Source of the DNA: Anolis sagrei
Taxonomy: Eukaryota > Chordata > Lepidosauria > Squamata > Anolidae
NCBI RefSeq assembly: GCF_037176765.1
Contig: NC_090021.1
Coordinates: 53,904,953 to 53,968,952 of the forward strand
DNA: 64,000 nucleotides
Direction of reading: 5' to 3'
Below the pieces are notes generated by a model. That model ran no database searches, had not been told where the DNA came from, and worked only from the letters and a program-made list of their open reading frames with translations. Every line of letters starts with the position of its first letter. The stretch's first letter is position 1. The translations under genes were made by a program, and so were the position numbers. Of this stretch, positions 33,115-46,199 are shown one piece after another.

Positions 33115-34197
33115 TCTATATATATATAAATGCTCTGGGCATAATGAGTACCATAAAAACAAAAGAACCAATGAAGGAAATCACACCAAATTTGGTAACA
33201 AAACGTCTCTCAACACAAGGAGTGACCATCACTCAAAAAATTACGATTTTATCATTTGGGAGTTATTATTATTTATTATTTTATTATTATTATTAACTTT
33301 ATTTGTACCCCGCTAGCATCTCCCGAAGGACTCAATGCGGCTTACAAAGGCCAAGGTCACAAAACACAACACAAACAATATAACACCAAAAGCAAAATTA
33401 AAAACAGTTAAAGCAATATTAACGACATGCAATAGACAGTATATCAAGACACAATAAAAACTGGGATTTAGTTGCTGGGATTTATAGTTCACCTACAATC
33501 AAAGAGCATTCTGAACTCCACCAACGATGGAATTGAACCAAACTTGGCACACAGGACTCCCGTGACCCAACAGAAAATACTAGCAGCATTTGGTGGGCAT
33601 TGACCTTGTGTTTGGGAGTTGTAGTTCACCTACATGCAGAGAGCACTGTGGACTCAAACAATAATGGATCTAGACCAAACTTGCCACAAATATTCCATAT
33701 GCCCAAATATGAACACAGATGGAGTTTGGGGGAAATAGACCTTGGCATTTGGGAGTTGTAGTTACTGGGATTTGTAGTTCACCTACAATCAAAGAGCATT
33801 CTGAATGAACCCCACGAATGACAGAACTGGGGCAAACTTGCCAGCACCCCCATGACCAACAGAAAATACTTAAGGCCACCCAGTCCAACTACCTTCACCA
33901 GGGCAAGAAAACAGAGAGCCATCCAGCCATAGATATAGATATATATGATTCACACACACAGAGATAAAGTATCATAGATTTGAAAGGGACTCCTAAAGAT
34001 GGACAATTATATGTTGCATGTTCCAGAGAAGGCAAACCAGACAATCTCTACGTCAACACTGTCAAAGAAACATCAAGAAATGCTGTTTACCCACAAGCAG
34101 AAAGACATTACATAGATTAGAAACCAACACTTTCTAATTACTTTATTTTCCATATCACCAGACTGGGCCACAGCAACGTGTGGCAGGGGACTGCTAG
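33115..34197 (+). mobile_element. Helitron carrying tandem module and nested L2 tail
   Basis: Starts TC after A (33114) and ends CTAG before T (34198), as Helitrons do between A and T. A GGGCCACAGC/GTGTGGC hairpin precedes the end. An L2 tail (about 33262-33474) is nested. About 33476-33880 is the 'gttcacctacaatcaaagag' module shared with the hAT at 559-1278. Confidence 0.7.
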
Positions 34198-35648
34198 TAA
34201 TAATAATAAAACTTTATTTATACCCCGCCACCATCTCCCCAAGGGACTCTGAGCGGCTTAAATGAGGCCAAGCCCAACAACACATCAAAAACAACAAGCA
34301 GTAATAAAATAACAAGCAATAACAAAATAAACAATACAATTAATATAACTTACAATAAACACAAGAATTTAAAAACCTATGACTGGACCAAATGTAATAG
34401 TTAAAACTTTAAAGCTTTTGCAACCCGAAAGACAGTTGCATATGTCAAGTAGGAAAATAAGGTACCACCTTAAAGTGTAGGGAGGCTAAATTAACTGATT
34501 TATGAGGCCATAAAGAAGACTCCAGCAAAGCATTCCAGAAGGGAAGCATGTGGGAAATGCGGAAGTGCTTCATCAGCGTCACAGATGGACGATGAAAGCG
34601 ACAGCTCCCCTGGCAGCCAGAAAAAGTTAAATAGCCTCGTGTATGTCTGTATATGTTTGTATGTCAAAAATTGGCATTGAATGTTTGCCATATATGTGTA
34701 CACTGTAATCCGCCCTGAGTCCCCTGCGGGGTGAGAAGGGCGGAATATAAAAGCTGTAAATAAGCAGGTCGCAGGTTCGAGTCCGTGGAGAGGCAAATGA
34801 GCTCCCTCTATCAGCTCCAGTTCCTCATGCGGGGACATGAGAGAAGCTTCCCACAAGGATGATAAAACATCAAAATCATTCGGGCGTCCCCTGAGCAACG
34901 TCCTTGCAGACGGCCAATTCTCTCACAACAGGATGCTCCTGACACGACAAAAAGAAAAAATAAATAAATTTATAAATAAATGCTGGACATGAACAGAGGA
35001 TGTCTCTATTTGGAGGGTTTTAAATCAAAAGTAAAGAGCAACCCAGCGGGTAATTAAAGTGCTTCTCAGAATATTTGCAGGGGATTGTTTCCTTTATTCA
35101 AGGAAGGCACACTGGAACAGCCACGTTTTCAGGCTCCTCCTAAAGACTGCCAATGTGAGGGCTTGTCTGATATCCTTGGGGAGTGAGTTCCAGAGTCGAG
35201 GGGCAACCATGGAGAAGGCCCTCTCCCTCGTCCCCACCAATCACGCCTGCGAGGGAGGTAGGAGCGAGAGCAGGGCCTCCCCAGATGAATGGAGAGATCG
35301 TGTGGGTTCGTACACAGAAATGCGGTCATGCAGGTAGGCGGGTCCCAAACCATTCAGGGCTTTGTAGGTCAGAATCTGCACCTTTAATTGAGATCGGAAA
35401 ATGAATGGCAGCCAATGGAGCTCCTTAAACAGGGGGGTTGACCGCTCCCTGTAAGTCACACGAGTAAGTAACCTGGCTGCTGCCCACTGGACCAATCGAA
35501 ATTTCTGAGCCGTCTTCAAGGGCAGCCCCACGTAGAGTGCATTACAGTAATCCAATCTGGAGGTGACTAAGGCATGGACCACCCTGCCAGATCAGACTGC
35601 ACGAGGTACGGTTGCAGCTGGCGCATGAGTGTACACTGAACCATCTCC
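34198..35648 (-). mobile_element. L2-type LINE, antisense, with coding 3' part
   Basis: Tail 'accccgccaccatctcccca agggac' at left; further right, reverse coding MVHALVTSRLDYCNALYVGL, AAARLLTRVTYRERSTPLFK and LHWLPFIFRSQLKV (35582-35241), the C-terminal part of L2 ORF2. Interrupted by a short plus-strand L2 tail (34622-34762) and a SINE (34763-34955). Confidence 0.8.
34763..34955 (+). mobile_element. tRNA-derived SINE (Anolis ACA-type), 5' truncated
   Basis: 'gcaggttcgagtccgtggag' (B box), 'gggcgtcccctgagcaacgt ccttgcagacggccaattct', ending in an A/T-rich tail. Confidence 0.75.
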
Positions 35649-35650
35649 TA

Positions 35651-35940
35651 TCTTCTATATAAATAAAAATGTAATGTTCATTTGTGGGATTAACAGAACT
35701 CAAAAATCACTGGACGAATTGACACCAGATTTGGACACAATACACCTATCAGGCCAATGAGTGACCATCACATATAAAAAAACTGAAAAACACAGCCGAA
35801 GAGACTTAAAAAGCCAAAAAATGAAAAATACGTTATAACACATGCACAAAACCACATGTATACACACATACACATATATATACATACACAAAACACATAC
35901 ACAGGCTGGGCCACAGCAACACGTGGCAGGGGACAGCTAG
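35651..35940 (+). mobile_element. Helitron, first of a tandem pair
   Basis: Starts TCTTCTATATAAATAAAAAT after A and ends GGGGACAGCTAG before T, with the GGGCCACAGCAACACGTGGC hairpin. About 290 bp, non-autonomous. Confidence 0.75.
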
Positions 35941-36228
35941 TATATAAATAAAAATGTAATGTTCGTTTGTGGGATTAACATAACTCAAAAACCACTGGAC
36001 GAATTGACACCAGATTTGGACACAAGAAACCTATCAGGCCAACAAGTGACCCCCATTCATAAAAACACTGAAAACATAGCAGAAAAGACTTAAAAAACCA
36101 AAAAACAAAAAATACATTACAACTCATGCACAAACACACATATATCGACATACGTATACACATATATACTTACACAAAACGCATTTACACAGACAGGGCC
36201 ACAGCAATGTGTGGCAGGAGAAGGCTAG
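35941..36228 (+). mobile_element. Helitron, second of a tandem pair
   Basis: Begins TATATAAATAAAAATGTAAT directly after the CTAG of the first copy and ends AAGGCTAG before T. Closely similar along its length. Confidence 0.75.
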
Positions 36229-36409
36229 TCACAAAAGTAAAAGTCACAAGCTCAGCCACCCAAGAGGACAATTTTGGAATTCCTGGTCAGGAATAAAGGA
36301 TCTGTGTGTGTATATTTATTCACTGCCTCCTTCTTTTTTGCCTGTTAGTGAGTCAGGTCCTTCACATGATATCACCAGTCTCAGTTTACACTGTTACACT
36401 GTTTATTAC

Positions 36410-36897
36410 ACTGTTTAGCCGGTATTACACCACCTGACATCCACCGGGAAGTAGTAGTCAATAGTGAAAGGACCAAGGTAGTGACATGTCTGGTCCACCC
36501 CGTTAGGATATCAGCCAGCATGCCAACGCCTTAAATCAAGAAATAGTTATCTAAGATCTACAGAGATACTCACAGGAACACCTCAGCAAGTGAGAGTCCA
36601 AAAGTGGTAGGCTAAAACCCAGAACCCCAATGAGAGACTCCTCCAGGGCACACAGAAGATTGGGGCGACTTGGAAGGCACTGAACAGATAGAGCTCTGGC
36701 ACCACGAGAGGCAGAGCCAACCTTAAGAAATGGGGCTATAAAGTGGAGTCCATGACATGTGAGTGTGGAGAAGAGCAAACCACAGACCATCTATTGCAAG
36801 GCTGTCTGAGCCCTGGCACATGCATAGTGGAGGACCTTCTTACAGCAACACCAGAGGCACTCCAAATGGCCAACTACTGGTCAAAGGACATTTAATA
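36410..36897 (+). mobile_element. LINE 3' coding end with C-x-C-H-C motif
   Basis: The plus frame ending at 36897 reads MTCECGEEQTTDHLLQGCLS and ends ALQMANYWSKDI. The CxC-x8-H-x4-C pattern is typical of the zinc-knuckle end of some jockey/R1-like non-LTR retrotransposons. Upstream frame is broken. Confidence 0.5.
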
Positions 36898-37009
36898 TAA
36901 TGCCAAGTTTTTAAAATTTGTTTTTTTTTTAAAATACATTACAACTGCACCCCTGGTTTGCTCCTAATTTGATAAATAAATAAATAAATAAGTAAATAAA
37001 CACCAGTCT

Positions 37010-37141
37010 CATACTCCCAGAATTCTAATTTGGCTTTAAAACAATGTTCCTCTTCCCCATGTGTTTGTTTTAAAGGGGAAAAGCAGTCCTTGTTTCCATT
37101 GCCATGCTACTGAATTTGAATGGCACAATCACAACAGGATA
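37010..37141. repeat. left arm of a 131-bp near-perfect inverted repeat
   Basis: From catactcccagaattctaat to cacaacaggata, matching the reverse of 37845-37975 except for about two differences. Confidence 0.9.
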
Positions 37142-37844
37142 AATTCTCTGCAGAACATTTGGGGAGAGCAATACAGCCTTCCTGATTGTCAGATGTTGCC
37201 CTATATCATTTCTGTACAGACAGAGACTATCTCTGCAATACAGTTTAGCAGCATATCTGGTCCAATGTTTCAATTTTAATCAAACTATTCTATGAATGAC
37301 ACGACCAAACCAATTACGTAAATGTTCCCATCATTGAGAAAATGTCTCACACAGACCCCTCACACTCACATCTAACTTATTGATTCATATTCTCAAGCAT
37401 GCTATTTGCAAACCCATTATTTCCTGTACACTGATAAACATCAGGGGGTTCTATATTCCTAAAATAATGAAGACACACACTCAGGAAAATTAGTTCAGAT
37501 TACAAAATTGGTTTTATGACTCCCACAAAGCAGTTTCATCACTTGCATGAAACAGACTGTGATTCTATTGTTACTTGCCTTGCCTAGCAAGACATGGAGG
37601 TGGCAGCCCCACCCTGCCCAGAAGGAAAGAAGTTCAGCTCCAAGTGCAAGGGAACATCTTTTTTTTCCTTTTTTTTTTTTTTTGCTAAGGGAAGAGAAAG
37701 GAGACATGTCTTGAAAATACGGGCTATCCACATCATGCGCCCTGTATGTTTCACACAGCTATGTCTCCCAGTGTGTCTCAAACCCCTCCATTTTGTAAAC
37801 ATCCCTCTATCTCAACATAGCCATTTCTTTAGCCCCATCTACAC

Positions 37845-37975
37845 TATCCTGTTGTGATTGTGCCATTCAAATTCAGTAGCATGGCAATGGAAACAAGGAC
37901 TGCTTTTCCCCTTTAAAACAAACACATGGGGAAGAGGCACATTGTTTTAAAGCCAAATTAGAATTCTGGAGTATG
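37845..37975. repeat. right arm of the 131-bp inverted repeat
   Basis: Reverse copy of 37010-37141, 703 bases away. The enclosed segment has no open frame of note and a T-rich run at 37660-37683. The pair could be the ends of a DNA transposon or an inverted duplication. Confidence 0.9.
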
Positions 37976-38204
37976 TTTTAGGCTTAAAAAACCCCAAATA
38001 GATGGTACTATACCTCTTGTGGTCAGGGAGAGTTAGGATCTACATCTCCTAAACTTGGCTTCCAGAAGAAGGACAATGCTCTTATACTGGCCCAGAGCAT
38101 GGGTAGAGATAAGAAAGATTATCTATCAACTATGTCTTTTGAGACCTGCAATCCTCTAGATCACAGGGACATAAATAAGCTCAATACAACAACTGTCAGA
38201 CAGT

Positions 38205-39590
38205 ATCAAATCTCCCCTTCTTAGGCAAGATTCTGGAGAAGCTGGTGGCCTCTCAGCTCCAAAGTTCCTTGGATCAAACCGATTATATGGATCCATTTCA
38301 ATTTGGTTTCAGGCCTGGCTATGGAACTGAGACAGCATTGGTTGCCTTGGTGGATGATCTATGAAGAGAGCTAGACAGAGGGAGTGTATCCCTATTGGTT
38401 CTCCTGATCCTCTCAGTGGCTTTCGATACCACTGACCATGGTATCCTTCTGAGCCAACTCTCCAGGATGGGATTAGGGGGCACTGTACTGCAGTGGAGCC
38501 AGTCCTTGGAGGGTCGGACTCAGATGGTAGTGCTGGGGGAGACCTGTTTGACTCCCTGGCCGGTGGCCTATGGGGTCCCTCAGGGTTCAGTTTTGTCTCT
38601 TACGCTGCTTAACATTTACATGAAACTGCAGGGAGAGATCAGCGAGAGTTTTGGAGTTTGGTGTCAAATTTATGCTGATGACCCCCAAGTCTATTACTTT
38701 TTCCACCCAAAGCCAAGGTTGCTGTCCTGGTCCTAAACCGGTGTCTGTCATCAGTAATGGACTGGATGAGGGCTAACAAGTTGAAACGAAATCCAGACAA
38801 GACAGAGGTACTCTTAGTCAGTTGAAAGGCAGATCAGGGTATAGGGTTACAGCCTGTGTTGGATGGGGTTACACTCCCCCTGAAAACACAGTTTTGCATC
38901 TTGGGGGTGATTGTGGACTCATCGCTGACCCTGAAACCCCAGGTGTCAGCAGTGGCCAGGAGCACCTTCGTATAGTTAAAACTTGTGTGCCAGTTGCACC
39001 TGTACCTTGAGACACCAGATCTGGCCATGGTAGTCTACGCCTTAGTTACATCCAGTTTGGACTACTGCAGAGCTCTTTATGTGGGGTTGCCTTTGAAGAT
39101 AGTTCGGAAGCATCAACTAGTCCAGAGATTGGCAGCCGAGCTACTCACTGGAACACCGTACAGGGAGTGGACAATTCCCATGTTTCAGTAGCTCCACTGG
39201 CTGCCGATCCGCTTCTCCAAAGGCACATTGGTGATTAGCTCTTTATTGCTTTTATCATGTCCTACAATACTGACAGTGATTATATTACCTTACTCATGGG
39301 AGAGTCATGTTTTTGTATGTGTAGATTTCATACTTTTATACAGTTTTTATCATCTTGTGGTGTTATTTATGAGGTTGATCAGTTACATGTTTTGTCCTAG
39401 GTTGTTATACTGGTTTATTTTAACAATTCATTTTTAATTGTTTGTTGGTTTCTGTTTTATTTCTATTTATTGTCATAGCACATGGCATTGAATGTTTGCC
39501 ATTTTTGTCTTTGGAAACCACCCTGAGTCTCTTTGGGGATAGAGGGCGGGTTAAAAATAAAGTTATTATTATCATCATCATTATCATTAT
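38205..39590 (+). mobile_element. L2-type LINE, reverse-transcriptase part to 3' end
   Basis: Recognisable RT sequence: FDTTDHGILLSQLSRMGLGG, GVPQGSVLSLTLLNIYM, a YADD box (QIYADDPQVYYF), then LVTSSLDYCRALYVGLPLKI and a tail ending 'accaccctgagtctctttgg ... aaataaagttattattat'. Frame broken in places; dead. Confidence 0.85.
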
Positions 39591-39595
39591 TATTT

Positions 39596-40135
39596 ATACC
39601 TTTAAATAGTTTTTGCTGCATTTTTAATCACCAAATTTCAGAACCACCTCAGGAATTTGGAGGCAAGTGTGGATCACAAAAATAGGCAGTATGGTGCATG
39701 CCTTCCCTTGATGTGAGGCCTACAGAGCATCAAAGCTTGTTGCACATTCTAGTACCTTGTTGCCAAATATGTCCTGGAGCTACCATTTATTCAATCATAT
39801 TAAAAATAATTTGGTCAGTTGATTTCTAAGGGAAAAATCTCATGGCTGTTTTATTTTTATTTAAACCATTTTTGCTTTTTCATGACCTGGAAAGCTCTCA
39901 GCAATTTACAATAATTTGCGTATCACAAGTGTAGAGATATATATTTAAATACTAAAATTAGAGTTGTCAGTATCATTGTATTTCTATGTGAAAACAGGAC
40001 AAGGAAAAAGGTTACTATTAAAAATGTGATACTGTAGAATAGTTATATGGCTACCATAGACTGCTAAAAAGATAAATCAGTGAGTCTAAAAGAAAAAAAA
40101 CAAAATCAGGCACAAGCTTATTGGTTATAAAATCA
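39596..40135. other. intergenic, nothing recognised
   Basis: AT-rich sequence between two LINE tails; no exon or repeat recognised. Confidence 0.4.
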
Positions 40136-40139
40136 GCAG

Positions 40140-40331
40140 GCCATAGTATGGTTTTAGTATTCTTGATGCATGCTTTTAGTATTCTTGTTATGGTTTTATA
40201 TTATGTGTTAATGTTTTAAAATGTTGTATTGTGTTTTTAAGCATCGAATCGTTGCCATTGTAAACTGCCCTGAGGCACCTAAGGGATGAGAAGGGCAGTA
40301 TACAAATATAGTAAATAAATAAATAAATAAA
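40140..40331 (+). mobile_element. L2-type LINE 3' tail
   Basis: 'aaactgccctgaggcaccta agggatgagaagggcagtat acaaatat' and (AAAT)n. Confidence 0.65.
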
Positions 40332-40334
40332 GTA

Positions 40335-41800
40335 TGATTTAAGCACAACAAATATCCTCCACTATCCTCTTCCTTTCCTACATGTCAGTTGGGAAGGAAG
40401 AGCTTTCACTTCTGTGGACAATGAGATGCCTGACTATTGCAGCTGTTCTCTCTCTCGACACTTTTTCTCATTATAGCACATTGGTCCCTCTTTAAATGCC
40501 AGATCAAAATCCTATGGAATATGGGAATCTGTTGATGCACTCAAGGAACTCTCTGGTCATTCTAAATATCCCTTCCTAGATAGTACATCTTGGGTTTCCA
40601 TAAAATAAAGTGGTAACAGTTAAAGTGGAATACTATACAATTATAGTATTATAATCTTTGTTTGATTAGAGAGATATCTGAACCAGGGTAGACTAAATAA
40701 AAATAAAACTACTTCAGCCAGTCTTGTTGAATTTTCCACCCCAGAAACCATTCACTTGTCTACCTTGCTCTGCTCATAGTACTGGTATTTTGTGAAGAAA
40801 CAGGAATAGCCAGCTGGGGTGGAGGTAACTATCAAATTTGGCAAATGTTACTTTCCTAATCTCTACAATTCCCATCAAGCTACCATGCCCTTGGCTCAAA
40901 TTTAGGGAATTACTGAGTGACTGGCAGCTAATCCTGTTTGCAAGTCTTGTCTTACACAGTGAGGTGACAACCTCAATGGTAGTGATGCCTGGATAGTGGG
41001 AAGAAGAGTGTATGTGCACACACCATTCTGCCCTGGGCCCACTATACTAGCCTGCTGCTTTCTGGTTCAGTAGATAAAGCTTTCATTTTGTTAGTATTGA
41101 ATTAAATTTCAAGATGTCTTTTATACATGTAATTGGAGAGAGATACTGTGTTAATTTTTATTTCAGGCAACAAAACATATTGATCCAGCCCTGCTTGTGC
41201 AACTAGCACAAATATTTTCTGTGGGAGTCTGTTGTTTGCACCATTGCAGCAGGTGATGAGGTATGAAAATTTCTTTCTTTCTTTCTTTCTTTTTTACTGT
41301 GGATGCTCACTCAGCTCAGTAATGTACGGTTACTCTAAGACAACTTTTCTTTGAAACATTTGGAGTTTTAAAGGTGTTGTAAAAGGCTCCCACAACTGTT
41401 TCAGTCATAATATATATTAAAGGTCGCTTCTCTCCCTATGTAAAGTGGTTGTGTCAGCACAAATTACATCATATAGTTACATGAGAAATGAGTGGGATGT
41501 TGAAAGAATTTACATAAGAAAGCTATCCATTTGTGAACTTTGTATCTACTGACAAGTATCTCTTTGGGACTGTGTTTCTTTCTGTTGTCTTTAGGCAATT
41601 TAAAAAGGTTTCTGTGTAATTAAGAATTTTAATTACTTCCCACTCCTCTTTTCTTTTTCTACTTATATTTTTAGGTAAACCAATGCCATATAATTTCCCC
41701 TTTTTCTCAGTTGGTCACCATTGTTGGAATACATTGAAATATTTAAGGAAGCAGGGACGTTGATGGTATTTGAAGAATTAGCCTGTTAATTACTTTCTAC
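40335..41800. other. intergenic, nothing recognised
   Basis: Unique-looking AT-rich sequence with a (CTTT)n run at 41269-41293. No supported gene. Confidence 0.4.
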
Positions 41801-41804
41801 ATCT

Positions 41805-42160
41805 ACCGTATATTCCGGGGTACTAGATGACTTTTTAGGCATGTAAAACCTTATAAAATTTTGGGGGTTGTCTAGTACGCCAGGTATAAAATTAAAATAA
41901 TAATAAAATTACCAGTAGAGCCTCATGGTGTGGAGGGCCTTGGCCATGGGCTCCCCTCCTCCTCCTCCTCCGCCTTGGCTCATGGCAGCAAAGCAGAGAT
42001 AGCTAGCAAAAAATTAAAAAGTGTGCGGTGTCTTTAAATCTCTCCTGCCTCACCCTCGGAACTCGACATACATATAAAGCATCCCCACTTCGTGGATTTT
42101 CACTTTTTGCAGGTAGTCCTGGAACTTACCTGCGGTAAGTGAGGGAACACTGTATATCTA
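41805..42160. mobile_element. DNA-transposon-like fragment
   Basis: 'accgtatattccggggtact agatgactttttagg' and 'ggttgtctagtacgccagg' are inverted ends of a repeat common in squamates; a second worn piece 'gtagtcctggaacttacctg' follows. Class uncertain. Confidence 0.4.
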
Positions 42161-42533
42161 ATTTAGAAACAATATACTTTTTGCTGAGTTTAGATGGCTT
42201 TCAGTAAAAATAAAGATAGGGATTTAACAAAGACATGACAGGATATAAAAACATTTGTGTCGTTTCATACCTGACATTTCTAGATAGTGCTAACCTTTAT
42301 TTCTGAGATTATTGATTGCAAGCATTCAGATACGTGCTTATGAAATAAATGCCTGGGCTGGAGAACTTAGAGAAAGATAAGACCCCCCCCCCCCAAATAA
42401 TATTTTAACATTAATTCTCTGCTGGAACATTCTCAGTGCACTTTGTCTTCTTCCCCACCCACACTGTAAAAGTTGGAATCTTTGCTTTTGGAAGTGCTGG
42501 ACATTGTTATCTTCAGAGAAATGAACTATAATA

Positions 42534-42847
42534 CAGTAGAGTCTTGTATCCAACCTTTGCTCATCCAACGTTCTGTATCATCCAGTGCAGTCTGCCTCCA
42601 CAGCTGTTTCAATACATTGCAATGCTTTGGTGCTAATTTTGTAAATACAGTAATTACTACATAATGTTACCATGTGTTGAACTGCTTTTTCTGTTGATTT
42701 GTTGTAAAACATGATGTTTTGGTGCTTAATTTGTAAAATCATAAATTTGACATTTAATAGGCTTTTCCTTAATCCCTCATTATCCAACAGTTTTGCTTAT
42801 CCAATGTACTGCCGGCCCGTTTATGCTGGATAAGCAAGACTCCACTG
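42534..42847. mobile_element. pogo/Tigger-like MITE with TA target site
   Basis: Inverted ends CAGTAGAGTCTTGTATCCAAC and (reverse) CAGTGGAGTCTTGCTTATCC, with a TA on each side (42532-42533, 42848-42849), as Tc1/mariner-group elements have. Confidence 0.75.
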
Positions 42848-42849
42848 TA

Positions 42850-45800
42850 ATTGAATATTGTAATTTATTTTAGAATTGCACTTTTTGTAGAACAGAAATA
42901 AATGTTGCTACATTATTCAGTTATTGTAATTGAAAACACATTAACCATGTCTGCCATTAATGAGACCATTCAAAATTATGAATTTTTTACAGGGACACTT
43001 TATTTTTGTTTTTATGTTCAGACATTACAATCTTCATTGATGTTCTCAAACAGTAATTCCCTCCTTTTGCCATCAGTAGCTAAGGTGAGATTTATCACAG
43101 ATAATAACTTTGAACTGTCTGTAAGTTACATTATAGAAGAACAAAAATTACAATGTTTTCTTGTGTAACAGCCCTTTTATTAAACTTTTAGAAGTATGTG
43201 AGTAAGCTTTGCTCACAAAATGCAACTTTATGCCTTATCTGGCTTTAGAATTTTTACCTGTCCATCGCCGAAAAAGCAAAAGTTTTAAATATTGTCATTG
43301 TTGGCAGTAATTTATTCACATCCATGTGTTGAAAAATTAGTGATGTCATAGGCAGTGATTAGAAGGAATGTGCTGTATAAGTTGAATCCGATTTCTCTTT
43401 CTTAAACAGCCAATTATTTTTGTACATTAATAAAAGTTCTCCACATCATATGATTTCACATGATTTTAAAGAAAAGAATTGTACTTGTCATAGCTTTGCA
43501 TTTTGACCAACCTATGATAACGTTACCTGAAATATCTACGAGGAAGGAACAACTGCAAAGTGGAATATAGCCAAGAGACTTTTCCACAAGTGAATTATGA
43601 TGAAACAGAAAAAAATGCTCACTACCCTCTCATTTCTCTGCTTCTCAGTAATTTGAAGTGTTGGTTGCAATGATATTTTATATAGCATTTTGAAACAGAA
43701 ATGTATTATGTATATTTATTCTTTGATTTTAGCTTGTCGCAACATTTAGATTTAGATCCTGCACAGGTATACACATAAGCATTCTGTTTTAATTTTGCTG
43801 GATTTGCATAAAATGTAGAATCAGGGCCCAAGATACTATGTAGACAAGACTTTAACAATATTTGAAGAAGACAGGGAAAGCAACTTTGTGTTATACAGCT
43901 AACCATTTGTAAAATGTCACTGCAAAGCATGTGAATTCTCATGCCAAACAAAAAGTAGTACCAATGTTTAATCCATTATATAAACAAGGTATCTAGCTAT
44001 AACTCAGCTTCACAGGATAAGCAGATTGATAAAGCAAGACATGCAAACATGCCCAAGATTTCTAGACTGATTTTGTTGGGTGTTAAACTGTAAACCTGCC
44101 CCTGAACTACACCAGCTCTTTCCTTCCCTTTGCTTGCCATTGGTCTCTTCCAAGGGAAATATGGGAACTATGATATGGATCCTGTGGCCAATCCTACTTG
44201 CAGGATACTGGAGTAAGATTTCCATATAAAAAATCCAAAAGCAGAACAGAGGCCTGAATACAATTGTTTGTTCTAATGAGAGTACTGAATGAAGTGGAAG
44301 TATTCATTCACTGAATGAATGGGGGCTAGTTAAATCAACAAATATACTGTATGTCCCACTGATTCAGGAGATCTCATCTCGTTGGCACTAAAAACTGGAT
44401 TTAACCCAACAATTGCTACAATGTGTATTCATTAGAGACTGGTGTAACAGGGACTGTTCTTAAATAAGGGCTATCATTTCCATTTGTTTAACTGCCATTA
44501 CTGGAAATAAAACTACTATAAAAAGGGGGCATCTAACAACCATAGTGCAAAATATGATAATTTTAAAATTGTTTTCCACTTATTTTAAAATGTGCAATAA
44601 AAATAATTTTAAAATGCCAAAAAAGGAATTTCAGTATTAGCCTTTTAAAAATATCTGTACATGGAATAATTTTAAAATAAACATTTTCAAGTTATATCTC
44701 TCAATATTTTTGGTGATCAGGTGCACAAACATTTAAAACAGAGGTGAAATCGATTGTTATTTGAACATTAATTTAACATTCAAGAGAACACCACACTGAA
44801 AATTACATAATCCCGAATATATACTAACTGCAGAGAAATTATAAATACATTATAGCTACTGAATACATGCTTATCAACATTCCATCATAAAAATACAAAA
44901 CAAAAATAAGAAAATCCCTTTACAGGTCAAGCAATTTAATGTGACTAGACAAAGATGATGTACTGAACCAGCCAGTACCATTTTAAAACTCAAACCTCCC
45001 TACTGAAGGAGATTGAATACTGCTATAATATAGCATATAGTCCTTTGAAGTGCACATAGGAAACTCTAGACATTGCATTTTTTTCTTAAGAGACAAAACA
45101 TAAAAATCCAAATTAATCCCTGCATTATGACTCTTGCACTGGCAGTACACAAATCCTTAGAGTCTCAAAGAGAAAAGCCTTGATTTGAAAAATCTTATTT
45201 CCTTTTCATGAAGACTACTTCCTACATACTGGGGAAATTTAGGGAGGAATCTTCAGTACAATATGGAAAGTTAGGGGCAGAAAAATAAACAAATATAATA
45301 CAACTTCTATGTGGAAGATTTTTGTACAGCCAATGAAGCCTTTGGATTTAACCTTTACCTGAAGTACAGTACAATCCTCATGTCCACAGGGGATATGTTC
45401 CCAGACTTCACGTAAATTCGCAAAACCAATAATAAGCCCTATTGAAATGATGAACCTCTGGCCTAAGGATATCATAGAGTTGCACTGAAGGACCCAGAAA
45501 ATGCCTACAGTGAAATATTTTGTTGGACAAGGAAAAATGAAACCACAGATCCTGCATCCTGTACTGTATACCAATAACTGTTCCACTGGCATAATTTTGA
45601 AGGATGGGTCAATATATGCAGTAGTATAAACTGTAATCCAAAAATAACCTTCTCAATAGAGTTATCTGTATTTAATTAAGAGAGTACTTTAGCTGCTGCT
45701 TTGAAGCTGAACTTTAATGCATGAGTTCAAACCCCAACTGGGCTGTCATTTTGGAGCTTTGTCTATGAGCTGCCACTTCTTGAGAGTGTTGAGTTACATT

Positions 45801-46199
45801 TTTGATGAGCTTTGAATACTGCCATCTTTTCTGAGGGGGTGGGGGTGGTAAAGGGAAGAAAGCTATAACCTGAAAATAAGAATTCCATTTGGGGGGGGGG
45901 GGTGCTGAAGAATTGATTTGTTGAATTCTGAGAAAATATGAGGGGCAACAGCTGTTGGGATGGAGAAAAGCATGTCAATTTGATGGAAAGTAGATAGAGA
46001 AAAATAATGCCCATCAAGTGCAATGCAAGCTGTAATTTGCCAAGTTCTTGAGAGCTATTTGGGTATATCTGAAGTCTCAAAGATGACCTATTTTTCTAGC
46101 CACCCCAAACAGACAGTTTGGGGATTAGACAATATAGGGTTGATTGCTGAGGTGTATGTGTTTTAAGAAAAGTTTTTTAAAACTGTTTTTATCTCTTTT
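42850..46199. other. intergenic between CNST and SCCPDH, unique
   Basis: No recognised repeat longer than a homopolymer. Low repeat content compared with the rest of the window suggests either old sequence or functional UTR/regulatory DNA. No exon supported. Confidence 0.4.

Noticed and set aside
38395-38736. Open frame with reverse-transcriptase motifs
   Set aside because: Not a host gene; it is part of a decayed L2 LINE.
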